Positions 1-10,503 of a stretch of 64,000 nucleotides of DNA are shown here, piece after piece (within the stretch, counting starts at the first letter, position 1; every line of letters begins with the position of its first letter). A program made the position numbers and the translations under genes. Under the pieces are notes generated by a model that did no database searches, was not told the origin of the DNA, and was given only the letters and a program-made list of their open reading frames with translations. Location of the stretch: assembly GCA_016713925.1 (NCBI GenBank), contig JADJOH010000004.1, positions 81,973-145,972 on the forward strand, in the 5' to 3' direction. Origin of the DNA: Bacteroidota bacterium. GTDB lineage: Bacteria; Bacteroidota; Bacteroidia; AKYH767-A; OLB10.

Positions 1-3000
1 CTCAACAGTAACAGCTTCATTCGTAGTTCAATCTGTCGCGACAACAACAAATCCTACTTGTGGAGCTTCTCCCGGAGGAGGATTTAATGTGATGACGTTT
101 ACCTCCTATACAGGCACTAATAATGACACCTCGCTGATCGTGACCAAGCCTTTTGATTTCAGCAATAACGGTGGTGTCAATCCGCAATTTAGTTTTTACA
201 TGTGGCGTGACAATGGGTTTCTGGCCCAGGATGATCATATCAGAGTATACGTGAATACTTCGCCGACGCTCTCGGGCGCTACTTTGCTGAGCAATACACT
301 GGGGACTAATCAGATTTTCAGGAGGAATACAGGTGTACCCGCAGCCACAGCCAATACCTGGAACCAATACACCTATGATCTTCCGGCTGCTTCGTATACC
401 CAGAAGCGTTATTACTTTATGATTTTGGGCGTATGCAAGGATGGAAATAATATTTACCTCGATCAGGTGAGGACGTACACCTATCCTTCTGCTACCAATG
501 CTGCAGACGTGCGCTTTGATCTCTTCACACAAAATCCGGGAGCACTCGGACAAGGTACACGGAACCAAATGATCGTGGGCATTCGCTGCATCATTACCGG
601 GACCAGTGGTAACGGTGTAGTGAATGGCGCGCTATCTACTGCCCTGAAGCTGGATTCTCTCCTGCTCAATACAAACGGAACCACCAATCTGGCGGATATA
701 GATGACGCTAAAATTTTCTATACCGGAGGAAGTGTGGTGTTCGATACCAATTATGTATCTCCTTACCCCGCAACAGCAGGAATGGATGATTATCCGGCAC
801 GCAGGTTCGGACAGATCATTGCTATACCCGGAACGAATCTGGATTTTGTGAATGGTATGTCTTCGTGTATTTACCTCGAGTACGATACCACTTATTTCTG
901 GCTGGCTGTGGATATAAAAAATACGGCGACAAGCGGAAATAATGTTGATGCAGAGTTGAGAAGCGCAGCCGTTGGGGGGAACATCAGGCTCATGCCCTTC
1001 TCCGGGAGGAACCGCTACGAACGTTATTCCCTCTGCAAACGGTTTTTCAATTGCGGGAGCACCAATGATTGACTTATCGTATTGTATCGGAACTTATTCT
1101 ACAGGAACATCCGGAGTCTGGAATTCCTACCAGAACAATGACTATATTCAATCTGTGATCATAAATGGCGTAGCCCCTACGGTCATCAATACGAATACCG
1201 GGGCGTCTAATAATAATTTTGGTATCCCTGCCACTGTGCCCTGTTACCCTAACTGTGACTTTACTGCACATCCACCCGACTATGAATTGTGGAATCCAAT
1301 ACCCGGACGTACAGTATCATTAACTCAGGGAATAGGGTATTCAGTCACCGTTCAGGCCGGCACCTGGGCCACCGCGAATAATATTGCCGTCTTCATCGAC
1401 TACAATCGCGATGGTGATTTTAGTGACGTAGGAGAGAAACTAGGACAGGTCAGTTTAAATGCCAATCAAAGTCAGGCCATCGCGTTTGCTGTACCTACAA
1501 CCGGTTATGCAGGTATTACAAGAATGCGTGTGAGGGAAGTATGGGCCGTCGGTAATATTGATCCTTGTGCGCAATATGGCAATGGGGAGATTGAAGATTT
1601 TTATGTGACCATTCTTCCTTCCTGTCCTGCCGGATATAAACTCTGGCTGGGCAATACAGATGACTGGAACGATGCATCCAACTGGTGTGGAGGTGTACCT
1701 GCAATTACGGATGATGCCGTGATAAATGCAGCTCTCATTTTTCCGCCTTCAGGAAGTCATACCCGTCCTTATTTTAGGCCTACCATTAAATCAACCAACA
1801 CCGCCAATTGTAACAACCTCACCGTGGCCGCTACAGATACCTTGCTGATCAATGCCCTGCTTCTACATTAACGTCGCTCAAAGTGAGAAAAGATCTGACC
1901 AATAACGGAAGGATTCAGGTGATCAGCTCCTATAGCAGTAATGTTACTTTCGGAAACGGGACACTTGCGAATAATATATATACTCCATTTAAATCACAGA
2001 GTACAGATGCAAGAACACAAATAATATATTCTGCTGCCGAACTATTACAGAGCGGTATGATCAGCGGTGATCGTATTTCAGGTTTGCAGTTTAGCGTCGT
2101 ATCGAAAGGGAGTAATGCCGCTTTTAATGGATTTACGGTGAGTTACGCACTTGTACCATTTAACCAGCATAGCAATACCACTCCTTATGGTGGTGCACTG
2201 ACAACGGTATACGGACCTATGGCCTATTCTACCGTTCAGGGCACTAACGTTATCGCCTTAACGACACCCATTATCTGGGATGGAAACAGTAATCTGCTCA
2301 TTCAGTATTGCTTCAACAATGCTGCGAACATCGGATCAACAGATGATCGCATCGCCATTACACAAACCACCGGGAGGAAATCCACATTGATTTTATCCAG
2401 CACGACCAATGCATCAGCGGGCTGCGCCTTGCAACCGGGAGCAGGGGTAACGGATAATTTCTTTTCAGGCTCCAATTCGTTCCGCCCCAACTTCACCTTC
2501 CTCTTTGACCGTACTTATGCGAAGGCTATACTAAGCGTGCAGGAAGACTGGATCAACAACGGCACCTTTGTACCGGGATACAGCAGAGTACTGTTAGATA
2601 GTACACGCATACAAACTATCTCGGGCACTTCGGTGACGATGTTCAATGAGCTGGAGGTAAGCAAGGGCGCTGCTGCTCAAACGGTCACCTTACAAAAGGA
2701 TATGATCATCGATTCATCTCTTATTCTTACACAAGGAGCTTTGCTGATGAACGGGAAATACATCAGGATGAACAATGGTGCACCTTCTGCAGGAAGTTTA
2801 TTGGCACCAACAGGTCCATTCACAAGGACCAATGGTTTTCTGATCAGTGAAAATGCAGCCTCTCTTGTCATCTGGAAAAATGTAAATAATAACGGTTACC
2901 GTGTTGTTCCTTTCGGAAGCGAAGCGATTGCAACACCGGTCTATATTCCTTTCTCCTGTAATTTGAAAGGTGGTGCGATCGGGGATTTGAGTATTTCGAC

Positions 3001-4993
3001 TTACAAAGCCGTCGGTAATTTACCCTGGCCGCTATCGGTAACACATTTCAATCCGGCCACCGGTCCGGGGAATAATGCAGCAGCAGCAGCAGATCGCTTC
3101 TGGGTACTAAGTAAAACAGGCGTTACAGCAATAGCAGATATTACTTTTCGCTTTACTCCCGCAGAGCGTCCGGTGGGGATGTCAGTCATAGATCCTGGAC
3201 GTGCTCAACCATGGCGAAGCGGAACAGTAAGTAATTCATGGATGCGCCTGGTGAGTCCCTATACCTCGCAAACCTATACACAGACCTACGGGCAGACCGC
3301 CGGGTCCTCGGACTCAGTGAGAGTGATCAACTGGGATTGGCCCATAATACCTGCCGGACCTGCGCCTTATTTTGAACCTGCGGGACCCATCGGCAATAGC
3401 AACCCATGGACGATTACCCGCAGCAGTACTCCTTGCGGTGACGGCCCATTGGCGGTACCTGCGATTACTATAGATACGGTGATAAATGAGATATGCGCCG
3501 GTGCTTCCAATGCATATATTGCCATCTCTGTTACAGGAGGCGTTTCACCCTATTCGTATTTGTGGAGTGATGGTGTTCCCATTGAAGACAGAGTGAATAT
3601 GACAGCCGGAACGTATACGGTGGTAGTGACCGATGCGAACGGTGCCACAGCCACTGCTACGGTTATAGTTACCGTTAGTAATCAGCCTCCGGCGACGCCT
3701 TCTGCCATCTCCGGATCCGCATACGGTGTTTGCAATAAAACGAGAACCTATACGGTAACCAATGTTCCGGGCGTCACTTTTATCTGGAGTGTACCTCCGG
3801 GAATGACACTCCTTTCCGGACAGGGTACCAACACGGTCAGTATTCAGTTTAGCAATAGTTTTAACGTGGGAGATATTCTCGTGGTAGCCTCCAATCCTTG
3901 TGCTAACAGCAACGCACGTACGAAAACGGTAAGGGGAAGACCGAATAAGCCATCCTGGATTTCGGGACCCGCTGTATTCTGCTGGAATGATACGGTAACG
4001 TATACTACAACGGGAGTAACCGGTGCCACTTCTTATATCTGGACAGTTCCCATCGGCGTACTCATCATCAGCGGACAAAACACCGCCAGCATCACGGTAA
4101 CCGGTGTCAGCAGTTATCTGACGGGAGATATTTGTGTAAAGGCCAAAAATGATTGTGGTGCCAGCGGAAATTATTGTATTCCTGTTGAAGTACAAATCGC
4201 TCCTCAGCCGATCAACAATATCAGTGGAAATGCGAATGGTGTTTGCGGACAAACTCTCAATTATTCGGTCACCAATCAACCGGGAGTCACGTACACCTGG
4301 ACGATTCCTTCGGGAGCGAATCTCAACTCCGGACAAGGCACCAACAGCATCAGTGTTACTTATTCCAACGCTAATATAACGGGTAGCATAGCCGTAACGG
4401 CAAGTGGATTCTGCGGACCTGCTGTCAGCAAATCGAAGACCATTCGTGCAAAGCCATTATCACCTGTTGCCATCAACGGCCCGGGAAGTATTTGCTACAA
4501 TCAACAGCCTGTAAGTTACAGTTGTCCTGCTGTAGCGGGCGCCACCTGGTACAACTGGACCCTCCCTGCCGGAGCAAGCTTCGTCAGCGGACAAGGAACG
4601 ACCAATGTCCTACTAAACTTTAATGGTACACCGGGAACTACGGTACAGTTAAAAGTAAATGCCGGCAACAATTGCGGAAGCAGTTCAAATTATATTGCTA
4701 ATATCATTTTGAATAATTGTCCGAGGTTAGCGGGAAAAGAAGTTGCATTTCATCTCCACCCCAATCCGGCCACCAACCAGGTATTGATCACGTGGAACAA
4801 TGAACGGGAAGAAACTGTGCACATCAGTTGCATTGATATTCTTGGAAAGACCGTCATCGCAGAGCAGATACCATCCGGCAGCGGAGCACAACAATTGCTG
4901 TTAAACACCAGCGCTCTTTCTTCCGGCGTATATATTATTCGACTACAGGTGGGAGAAGAGATCGTGCAGAGCAAAAAGCTGGTCATAGAATAA
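1..4993 (+). CDS. Very large secreted T9SS protein with GEVED, SprB-like and PKD-like domains (5' end outside window)
   Basis: The reading frame is already open at the first base, so the N-terminus lies upstream. In order I see a beta-sandwich-like region, a GEVED domain ending in GEIEDFYVTI (about 1320-1610), a G8-like stretch with W-x-G and NW-C-GG-P spacing (1640-1850), a SprB-like repeat (GGVSPYSYLWSDG, about 3480-3690), four PKD/Ig-like repeats with the recurring core SGQGTN (3700-4720), and a type A T9SS sorting domain (HPNPATNQV ... GVYIIRLQVG, 4740-4993). The family is exported across the outer membrane by the type IX secretion system and is usually a surface adhesin or matrix protein. 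Two frameshifts interrupt it, one in the G6 run near 972-978 and one near 1854-1862; the protein reads through convincingly once they are corrected. No enzymatic active site was recognised. Confidence is high for the secreted class and low for any specific ligand. Confidence 0.85.
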
Positions 4994-4994
4994 A

Positions 4995-5159
4995 GCTGCA
5001 ATTATTGGTAGCCGCGTTGTATATACATATGACACGACTACATTTTATCCCGATTATAAATAGTGCTACAATTATTGGTAGCCGCGTTGTATATACATAT
5101 GACACGACTACATTTTATCCCGATTATATATAGTGCTACAATTATTGGTAGCCGCGTTA
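4995..5159. repeat. 70-bp tandem repeat, 2.4 copies
   Basis: The core ATTATTGGTAGCCGCGTT recurs at 5001, 5071 and 5141, an exact 70-bp period. The first two units are almost identical and the third breaks off into the palindrome at 5148-5175. The array starts two bases after the stop codon of the giant secreted gene. Each full unit carries a degenerate inverted repeat (GTAGCCGCG ... GACTAC), as if derived from the same palindrome by C-to-T and G-to-A changes. No coding potential is apparent. Confidence 0.9.
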
Positions 5160-5175
5160 CATGTAACGCGGCTAC
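5148..5175. terminator. Perfect 28-bp palindrome, possible terminator or REP-like element
   Basis: GTAGCCGCGTTAC is followed immediately by its exact reverse complement, giving a 28-base perfect palindrome centred on the CATG at 5160-5163. It lies 155 bases after the stop codon of the secreted protein, at the end of the 70-bp repeats. There is no T-run behind it, so a classical intrinsic terminator is uncertain. A REP-like interspersed palindrome is the main alternative. Confidence 0.6.
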
Positions 5176-5377
5176 ATCATTACCAAATTATACTTAATGC
5201 GCCTTCCCAATAGCATAGAAATCAGAAACAAAACAAAACCGGCGCGATAACTCGCCAAAACCCCATCCTCTTTTTCTACATTCAACCGATGCCATTCAAG
5301 AACCTGGAAAGCGGCTTGTTGGCATATATTATTGTTTTTCAGAGTAATAAGTCAAATTTTATCGATGAATTATACTT
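5176..5377. other. Intergenic stretch, no gene seen
   Basis: About 200 bases lie between the palindrome and the operator-like inverted repeat. I see only short open frames without family resemblance, and nothing to call beyond the flanking elements described separately. Confidence 0.6.
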
Positions 5378-5419
5378 AGTTTATCCAAGTTTATCATATT
5401 TTTGTAAACTTGATAAACT
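5378..5419 (+). promoter_or_regulatory. Operator-like inverted repeat bracketing a Bacteroidota -7 box
   Basis: AGTTTATCCAAGTTTA (5378-5393) and TAAACTTGATAAACT (5405-5419) are inverted copies differing by a single inserted C. Each arm holds two AGTTTATC/AAGTTTA half-sites. The -7 element TATTTTTG (5397-5404, consensus TAnnTTTG) sits between the arms, and the ATG of the ATPase gene follows 8 bases after the right arm. A dimeric repressor bound here would block the promoter. Who binds it is unknown. Confidence 0.7.
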
Positions 5420-5427
5420 AGATATAA

Positions 5428-6502
5428 ATGAATCCTGTTCACAACCCCTATGCTCCTGGAGCCGGGACCAGGCCACCTGCTTTAGCCGGTCGCGAAACAT
5501 TGCTGGAAACAGTAGCCGTTGCCATGGCTCGTATTAAAGAAGGGCGGACTGCGAAAAATTATTTATTGATTGGATTACGAGGAGTAGGAAAAACGGTTTT
5601 GCTCGATGCCATTCGAGACAAAGCAGATGAGGCCGGACTTACTACGCTAAGAGTAGAATCGCCGGAGAACAAATCTCTTCCGGCACTGCTTGCACCGCAG
5701 CTTCGCAAAGCATTGTTAAAACTATCCTTATCCAAACAAGCAGAAGACCTGGCACGACGCGCACTCAAAGGGCTTGCGGGATTTGTAAAAGCACTTAAAA
5801 TAAAATACAATGATATCGAACTGGGAATAGATGATGAACCGGAGCCGGGTTTGGCGGATAACGGAGATTTGGAATCCGACTTAGTCGATTTAATGGAAGT
5901 AGCAGGACAAGCTGCACAAAAGGCAGGATCAGCGTTAATTCTTTGTATTGATGAATTACAGTATGTAGAGGAATCACAGCTTGGTGCCTTGATAACCGCA
6001 TTACATCGATGCGCTCAGCAACAGCTACCTGTGATGTTGGTTGGAGCAGGGTTACCGCAATTGCGCGGACAAATGGGAAATGCAAAATCCTATGCAGAAA
6101 GACTATTTGATTTTTTCTTTGTCGGTCCTTTACAGCAAGAGGATGCAAATACCGCTTTAGTTATACCGGCAAAACAAGAAGGAGTAACATTTCACCCGGA
6201 GGCCCTCACACATATCTTTCAGGAAACGCAAGGCTATCCTTACTTCATACAGGAATGGGGAAAACATACCTGGGATGTTGCGACACAATCACCCATTACA
6301 TTAGACGACGCCGAAAGCAAGCAGATTAACAATCGCTTCGTTAGATGAAAGTTTCTTCAGAGTGCGCTTTGACCGTCTAAAGCCCTCCGAGAAACTATAT
6401 TTGAGAGCAATGGCAGAGATCGGAGAAGGTTCGCATCGCTCAGGAGACATTGCCGATATCTTAAGCAAAGGCGTAACAACGCTGGCACCTGTTATGGGAT
6501 AG
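5428..6502 (+). CDS. AAA/STAND-like P-loop ATPase, C-terminally disrupted
   Basis: The N-terminus NPYAPGAGTRPPALAGRE leads into a Walker A motif, GLRGVGKT (about residues 50-57), and a Walker B-like strand, LILCIDELQ (about 170-180). This is the common stand-alone AAA ATP-binding protein family of about 400 residues. After a frameshift near 6335 the frame continues with FFRVRFDRLKPSEKLYLRAM and HRSGDIADILSKGVTTLAPV, the family's winged-helix part. The usual tail, a segment of the type GMIYSPAHGDTAF, is missing and the frame runs into unrelated sequence after 6500. That is either more indels or a recombination breakpoint. The promoter is bracketed by an inverted repeat (5378-5419). The biological role of the family is unclear; DNA-linked or signalling ATPase is a guess. 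Confidence 0.8.
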
Positions 6503-6776
6503 TATGGATGTGTGAGCAGTGGCGAGTTCCCTGAAGATGTGAATAGCAGAATTGAACACGCAATAGCGTCAAGGCACGGGTAGAATATTAAGTATACGCC
6601 ATTACAGGTCTTACAAACGTAGCAAGGAGTTAAGGCGATTGAAAGGTGTCCGGTCCGGCATTCGCGTTGAGATGGATAGTGCAAAAGGGAACACCATGCG
6701 GAAGAGTGTTAAAAGCAGTGTAGCGTATCCTGACGGTCTTATCCTGATTCCATGTAGTTTAAAAGTGTAAGAACGT
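6503..6776. other. Degraded or non-coding sequence after the ATPase
   Basis: No continuous frame exceeds a few dozen codons and I recognise no family. The stretch occupies the place where the last 30-40 residues of the ATPase should be, so it may include its damaged 3' end. Confidence 0.5.
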
Positions 6777-6784
6777 TATATTTG
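6777..6784 (+). promoter_or_regulatory. TAnnTTTG promoter of the lipoprotein gene
   Basis: TATATTTG matches the Bacteroidota -7 consensus. Transcription would start near 6791, downstream of an in-frame ATG at 6786. This supports the ATG at 6846 as the real start of the lipoprotein. Confidence 0.6.
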
Positions 6785-6845
6785 TATGTTAAGGAAACAG
6801 GATGATAAATTGAGATTCCGTGCGAAGAAAAAACAGACTAGTTCA

Positions 6846-7370
6846 ATGAGAAATTTAATAACACTGCTGATTACTCTGATCGTCACCTCTTGCTCTAAGG
6901 AAAGCGAGAATGTAAGTACCTTGCATAATGTGTCACCATCCATCAGTGGCATTACCATGAGGGATATGAATGGAAATCTTATAGGTACAGTTGACGCCTT
7001 CGACTGGAATGCGAACGACCTTTTCCCGGGAGTAATTAATTCTTACTTCAATTTTAGTGATACGCTGGATTATTCAGGAGCCGATACAAGCACATTGAAT
7101 CTTTTTTGTTATCCGAACCCGTTTCAGCAACTCGTTTCACTGTATATCAATAGTAGCAACCCTACCATTTGTAAACTCATTCTCACCGACGAGACGAATA
7201 CTATTTATATACAACAAAGTTACACCCTGTTGAACGGTGCAAATCAACTCTATTTTGATCTGGGGGATAGTAGCCTCCATTCCAACAAACTCTTTCGTTT
7301 CTATTATAAGTTCTATAATGAACAAAAGGAATGTTATGCCAGCGGGCATGGAGATTTGGAGAAAATGTAA
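6846..7370 (+). CDS. Small lipoprotein, hypothetical
   Basis: The chosen start gives a short hydrophobic signal ending in LIVTSC, a lipobox, so the mature protein would be an outer-membrane or surface lipoprotein starting at Cys. An earlier in-frame ATG at 6786 would add 20 charged residues before the signal and lies upstream of the likely transcription start. The body includes a FCYPNPFQQLVSLYIN segment resembling the first strand of T9SS sorting domains, but the rest of that domain is not convincing. About 174 residues. I do not recognise the family, and there is no clear operon partner. Confidence 0.6.
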   Translation: MRNLITLLITLIVTSCSKESENVSTLHNVSPSISGITMRDMNGNLIGTVDAFDWNANDLFPGVINSYFNFSDTLDYSGADTSTLNLFCYPNPFQQLVSLYINSSNPTICKLILTDETNTIYIQQSYTLLNGANQLYFDLGDSSLHSNKLFRFYYKFYNEQKECYASGHGDLEKM

Positions 7371-7417
7371 GACGTATTTATAACATCAATTCAGACGAGC
7401 TCTAACTCCTATTTTCG

Positions 7418-7898
7418 ATGACTAAAAACATTTGCAGATACTTTTTATTGCTTATTTGTTTTTTCTGATGCATACAGGGCCGGTGCAATCTCAAAGCACC
7501 TATACCATAGGCAGCACAGAGTACTATTACAACAGTTATTATTCCACCACGGGACGCCTGATGGTAAAGCGCAGTGAAGCCAACAAGCGCAAATTTTTAG
7601 CGAAGCTGGGCTATAAGAAAGTCCCACGGGCTATGAAATCGATCACATCATACCCTTGTCAGAGGGCGGCAGCGATGACCCCTCCAACATGCAATTGCTC
7701 ACGAAGGAAGCCCACGAACGCAAGACCGCCCGCGAACGCGCCTCCCGCTGGCGCTCCACCAGCACCTCACGACCCTATTTCAGCAAACCATCATACTCCA
7801 CCGGCACCCGCAAATCACAAAAAATAATTCATACCGGTCCGAAGGGAGGAAGGTATTATTATAACAGTAAGGGGAAGAAGGTGTATGTGGGGAGATAG
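7418..7898 (+). CDS. Secreted HNH nuclease with C-terminal basic adaptor-like motif
   Basis: After correcting a T-run indel near 7455 the N-terminus is a signal peptide (MTKNICRYFLLLICFF ... VQSQ). After a second correction, a G lost from the run near 7631, the body reads GYEIDHIIPLSEGGSDDPSN MQLL followed by a downstream H and K. This is an HNH/McrA-type zinc-dependent nuclease core. The C-terminus IHTGPKGGRYYYNSKGKKVY resembles the short PBCV-type basic adaptor motif. The protein would act outside the cytoplasm, as a scavenging or antagonistic nuclease. Without the T-run correction an in-frame TTG at 7432 could serve as start. The following gene may be its partner. Its 3' end is duplicated 700 bp downstream. 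Confidence 0.75.
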
Positions 7899-7905
7899 TG
7901 GGGGT
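7801..7905 (+). repeat. Direct repeat copy A (3' end of the HNH gene)
   Basis: These 105 bases recur at 8501-8605 with about eight substitutions and no indels, an exact 700-bp offset. This copy is the functional 3' end of the HNH nuclease gene, including its stop codon. Confidence 0.9.
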
Positions 7906-7934
7906 ACTAAATACTAATCAACAATTTTATATTT

Positions 7935-8495
7935 ATGGGAACAGATAAAACACCATCTCCTGAGCAATTCTGGCAGGTATTTGCAAAGGAAATCAGTGAA
8001 CGATTAAACTGCATCTCGAATACTAAAAGGATGCGATTGTATGATAATGACAAGAAATGGACATGTTTTATGAAGGCCGCTATGAAATTGATAATTGATA
8101 AACTTCATTATAATAAACGCGATTTTTGCACAGAGTATTTACGAATTGATTATACCATTTGCCCCGGCGAATCACCAGTCAGTTGGGATTTAGATATAGC
8201 GATTGAACATGAAAACAAACTGTATTTGTGGGAAGACGAACTAACCAAATTATTACATATTAATTGTGGATTAAGGGTTCTTATTGCCTATTACGATAAT
8301 AAAAATGATAAAGACCTTCAAAAAATCAGGACGATGATAGTGGATAGTATAGCTAAAAGAAAGTACTACACAGACGACCAGAATTGGTTGTTAATTTTTG
8401 GACCTTATTTTTTGAATAATGATGGCGACTTCGTGGCATACAAACTAGTGAGGAAGGAACCGTTGGAACTGACTAAACATGTAATTTTAAGATAA
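7935..8495 (+). CDS. Hypothetical protein, PD-(D/E)XK-like fold suspected; candidate immunity or partner gene
   Basis: An intact 186-residue frame starts 37 bases after the HNH gene. The central part SWDLDIAIEHEN followed by LYLWEDELTKLL and LRVLIAYY has the D-x-D ... E-x-E-N ... W-x-x-E-L pattern seen in small hypothetical proteins related to the restriction-endonuclease fold. I do not see a full catalytic D ... E-x-K set. It is cytoplasmic, with no signal peptide. It lies between a secreted nuclease and an orphan duplicate of that nuclease's 3' end, which is the arrangement expected of an immunity gene. That role is inference only. Confidence 0.5.
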   Translation: MGTDKTPSPEQFWQVFAKEISERLNCISNTKRMRLYDNDKKWTCFMKAAMKLIIDKLHYNKRDFCTEYLRIDYTICPGESPVSWDLDIAIEHENKLYLWEDELTKLLHINCGLRVLIAYYDNKNDKDLQKIRTMIVDSIAKRKYYTDDQNWLLIFGPYFLNNDGDFVAYKLVRKEPLELTKHVILR

Positions 8496-8500
8496 GAGCT

Positions 8501-8605
8501 CCGGCACCAACAAATCACAAAAAATAATTCATACCGGTCCGAAGGGAGGAAGGTACTATTATAATAGTAAGTGGAAGAAGGTTTATGAGGGGAGATAGGG
8601 GGGGT
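8501..8605 (+). repeat. Direct repeat copy B (orphan HNH 3' end)
   Basis: This is the second copy of 7801-7905. It begins five bases after the stop codon of the intervening gene and encodes the TGPKGGRYYYNSK tail plus stop, but it has no upstream nuclease body. It is a remnant of a duplicated or replaced nuclease gene. Confidence 0.85.
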
Positions 8606-8695
8606 GAATTACTTTCTACACACTATCAAAAGTGATAGTTGCAAAATGATATCTGTTACCGCTAGAGCAAATAATATAAAATATTTTCAATAACA

Positions 8696-9681
8696 TTAAT
8701 AAACTTGGGCAGCTCTTTGAATTGCATCGGCAATTTCTTTCCTATAACTTTTTGGCCCGACCACCTCTACATCACTGCCAAAACTTAGTATCACAGACAT
8801 TAACTCGTAATTAGGAATAACGTCAATTTGTAGCAATAAGGATTTTGTGTTTTCCTTAATGATTTTCTGAGAATGGTGCAATGGTTTGGATTTAACATAT
8901 TGCCCTCTTTTAACGGTGAACCTTAGTTGAATTTCGATTTTATCTTTATTTTCTAGTTTCGTGACACCAATAATATCATGAAAATAATCTTCCGGATTAA
9001 AGTGTTGATTGAATGTAAAAGGAGTAGTAGGCTTTGAAATTGAGCCTATGCGGTCTATCGCCAGATTTGTAATAGTTTTTTCTCCATCTTTTATTCCAAA
9101 TACAAACCATCGGTTATTATACTCTTTTAACAAGTAAGAAGAGAAACCAAAATTTGTAACCTCTCCCAGAAAGGGTTTGTAGGATATCTGTAGAGGCAGT
9201 TGTTCAATGATTGCTGTATATACAGTACTTAGATGTTCCATCCCGAATAAGGAGGGCACCACATCAAAATCAACGATTTTGGTTTCGGCCTCCCTTTTAC
9301 GGAAACCTTTTGGTCTAATTTTATTAAAATTTCTTCCAAATCTTTAAATTGAGGAAGACCGGAAAATTGTTCTAATATAGATAATGCTTCCTGTAGTTTC
9401 CCGGCATCAGCATCATTTAGAGGACTATTAGCTATGGAGGCATTGGGATCTTCATATTTATAATACCCATTCTTACAGACAATGGATATGCCATAAATAC
9501 TTTGAATATGACTCAAGTCATTTCTTATAGTCCTTTCACTAATTTTTTTAATTCCATGTTCCAACAACAGTTCTTCCGTATTAAACCATAAACTTTCAAA
9601 CGAAATACCATAGCGGTAATTCGAACGAAGTAATTCATCAATAATCTTGAACCTTAAAAGAGCATTTTTATTAACCGGCAT
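8696..9681 (-). CDS. WYL-domain transcriptional regulator
   Basis: The N-terminal part (from 9681) is a DeoR-like winged helix (ISERTIRNDLSHIQ). The C-terminal part carries the WYL core (LQISYKPFLGEV ... YLLKEYNNRWFVFGI) and the usual C-terminal extension (FGSDVEVVGPKSYRKEI). A frameshift near 9295 splits it; corrected length is about 328 residues, normal for the family. WYL regulators are known companions and controllers of CRISPR-Cas and other defence loci, and the WYL domain is thought to bind nucleic acid or nucleotide ligands. It is divergent from the cas operon, and the conserved element at 9740-9774 lies in the shared intergenic region. It probably controls the island, by inference from position. 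Confidence 0.85.
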
Positions 9682-9739
9682 TTGGAATATTGAATTTTAG
9701 TTTTATTTTTGACTTGCTTTATTAAAATAAATTTAGGCA

Positions 9740-9774
9740 TTGCAAATAGGTTGCAATTGTTGATTAGAGATTTG
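9740..9774 (+). promoter_or_regulatory. Shared CRISPR-island promoter element, copy 1 (cas operon)
   Basis: TTGCAAATAGGTTGCAA begins at 9740 and contains two TTGCAA half-sites 11 bases apart. A TTTG box ends at 9774, exactly 34 bases from the motif's first base. The same motif and offset recur at 18059 and 31705. The cas6 ATG follows 23 bases after the TTTG. The element lies between the WYL regulator and cas6 and could serve both directions. Confidence 0.75.
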
Positions 9775-9796
9775 TAAAAATATAAATTTAAGTGAA

Positions 9797-10503
9797 ATGG
9801 TCAAAAAATTGAAGACCCTTTTAGTCGTATTTGATAACGAGATAAAGCCGCATGAAATTCCGGCTTTCAGAGGAGCAATTATAAAGAAAGTGGGCTTGGA
9901 TAATTTTTTATTTCATAATCATCGCGAGGATGGTTCTGTAATGTATCAATATCCTGTCATCCAATACAAACAGATCTATGGGAAACCGGCCATTTATTGT
10001 TTAGACGAAGGGTCGATGAAATACATAAGGTTTTTGGACAAAGGGATTGGTCTATTGAGATTAGTGACAGGAAATTGGATCTAAAGATTGATAAGTTAGA
10101 TCTGAAGCAAATTAATATGCAGGTTTGGAACAAGAAGTTCAAATATAGAATGAGGCATTGGATTGCATTAAATTCTGAGAATTATTTGAAATATCGCGCA
10201 CTTGAAAAAGTTGAAGATAAACTCTTAATGTTAGAGCAGATTTTAAAAGGGAACATACTTTCTATGGCTAAAGGTATAGAATGGAATATTGATAAACAGA
10301 TAGAATTGAAAATTGAGAAAGTTGAAAAGGAACTTACCGTAAAACTAAAGGGAGTAAAAGTTTCAGCATTCGATTTGGTTTTCGAGACAAACGTATTTCT
10401 GCCTGATAATATTGGTTTAGGAAAAAGTGTAACATTTGGATATGGAGTAGTACGGCCATACCGTGAGAAAGTAATACATACTGAAGATGTCGAACGAGCG
10501 TAA
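9797..10503 (+). CDS. cas6: Cas6 CRISPR RNA endoribonuclease
   Basis: It processes the pre-crRNA within the repeats, leaving the 8-nt handle. The C-terminal glycine-rich region FLPDNIGLGKSVTFGYGVV is the Cas6/RAMP signature loop. The N-terminal half has the ferredoxin-like strands of the Bacteroidota Cas6 type. One frameshift near 10015 (a G lost before GTCGATGAA) separates the halves; corrected length is about 235 residues. It is the first gene of the cas operon and its end overlaps the start of cas10 by 17 bases. Catalytic residues of Cas6 vary and cannot be assigned by eye. Confidence 0.85.

Noticed and set aside
3545..4336. 263-codon minus-strand open frame opposite the giant secreted gene
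   Set aside because: Composition rich in Arg, Ile and Gly with no motif; the plus strand encodes recognisable PKD-like repeats in the same place.
5289..5537. 82-codon frame overlapping the ATPase promoter
   Set aside because: It covers the operator and promoter, shifts frame relative to the ATPase and resembles nothing.
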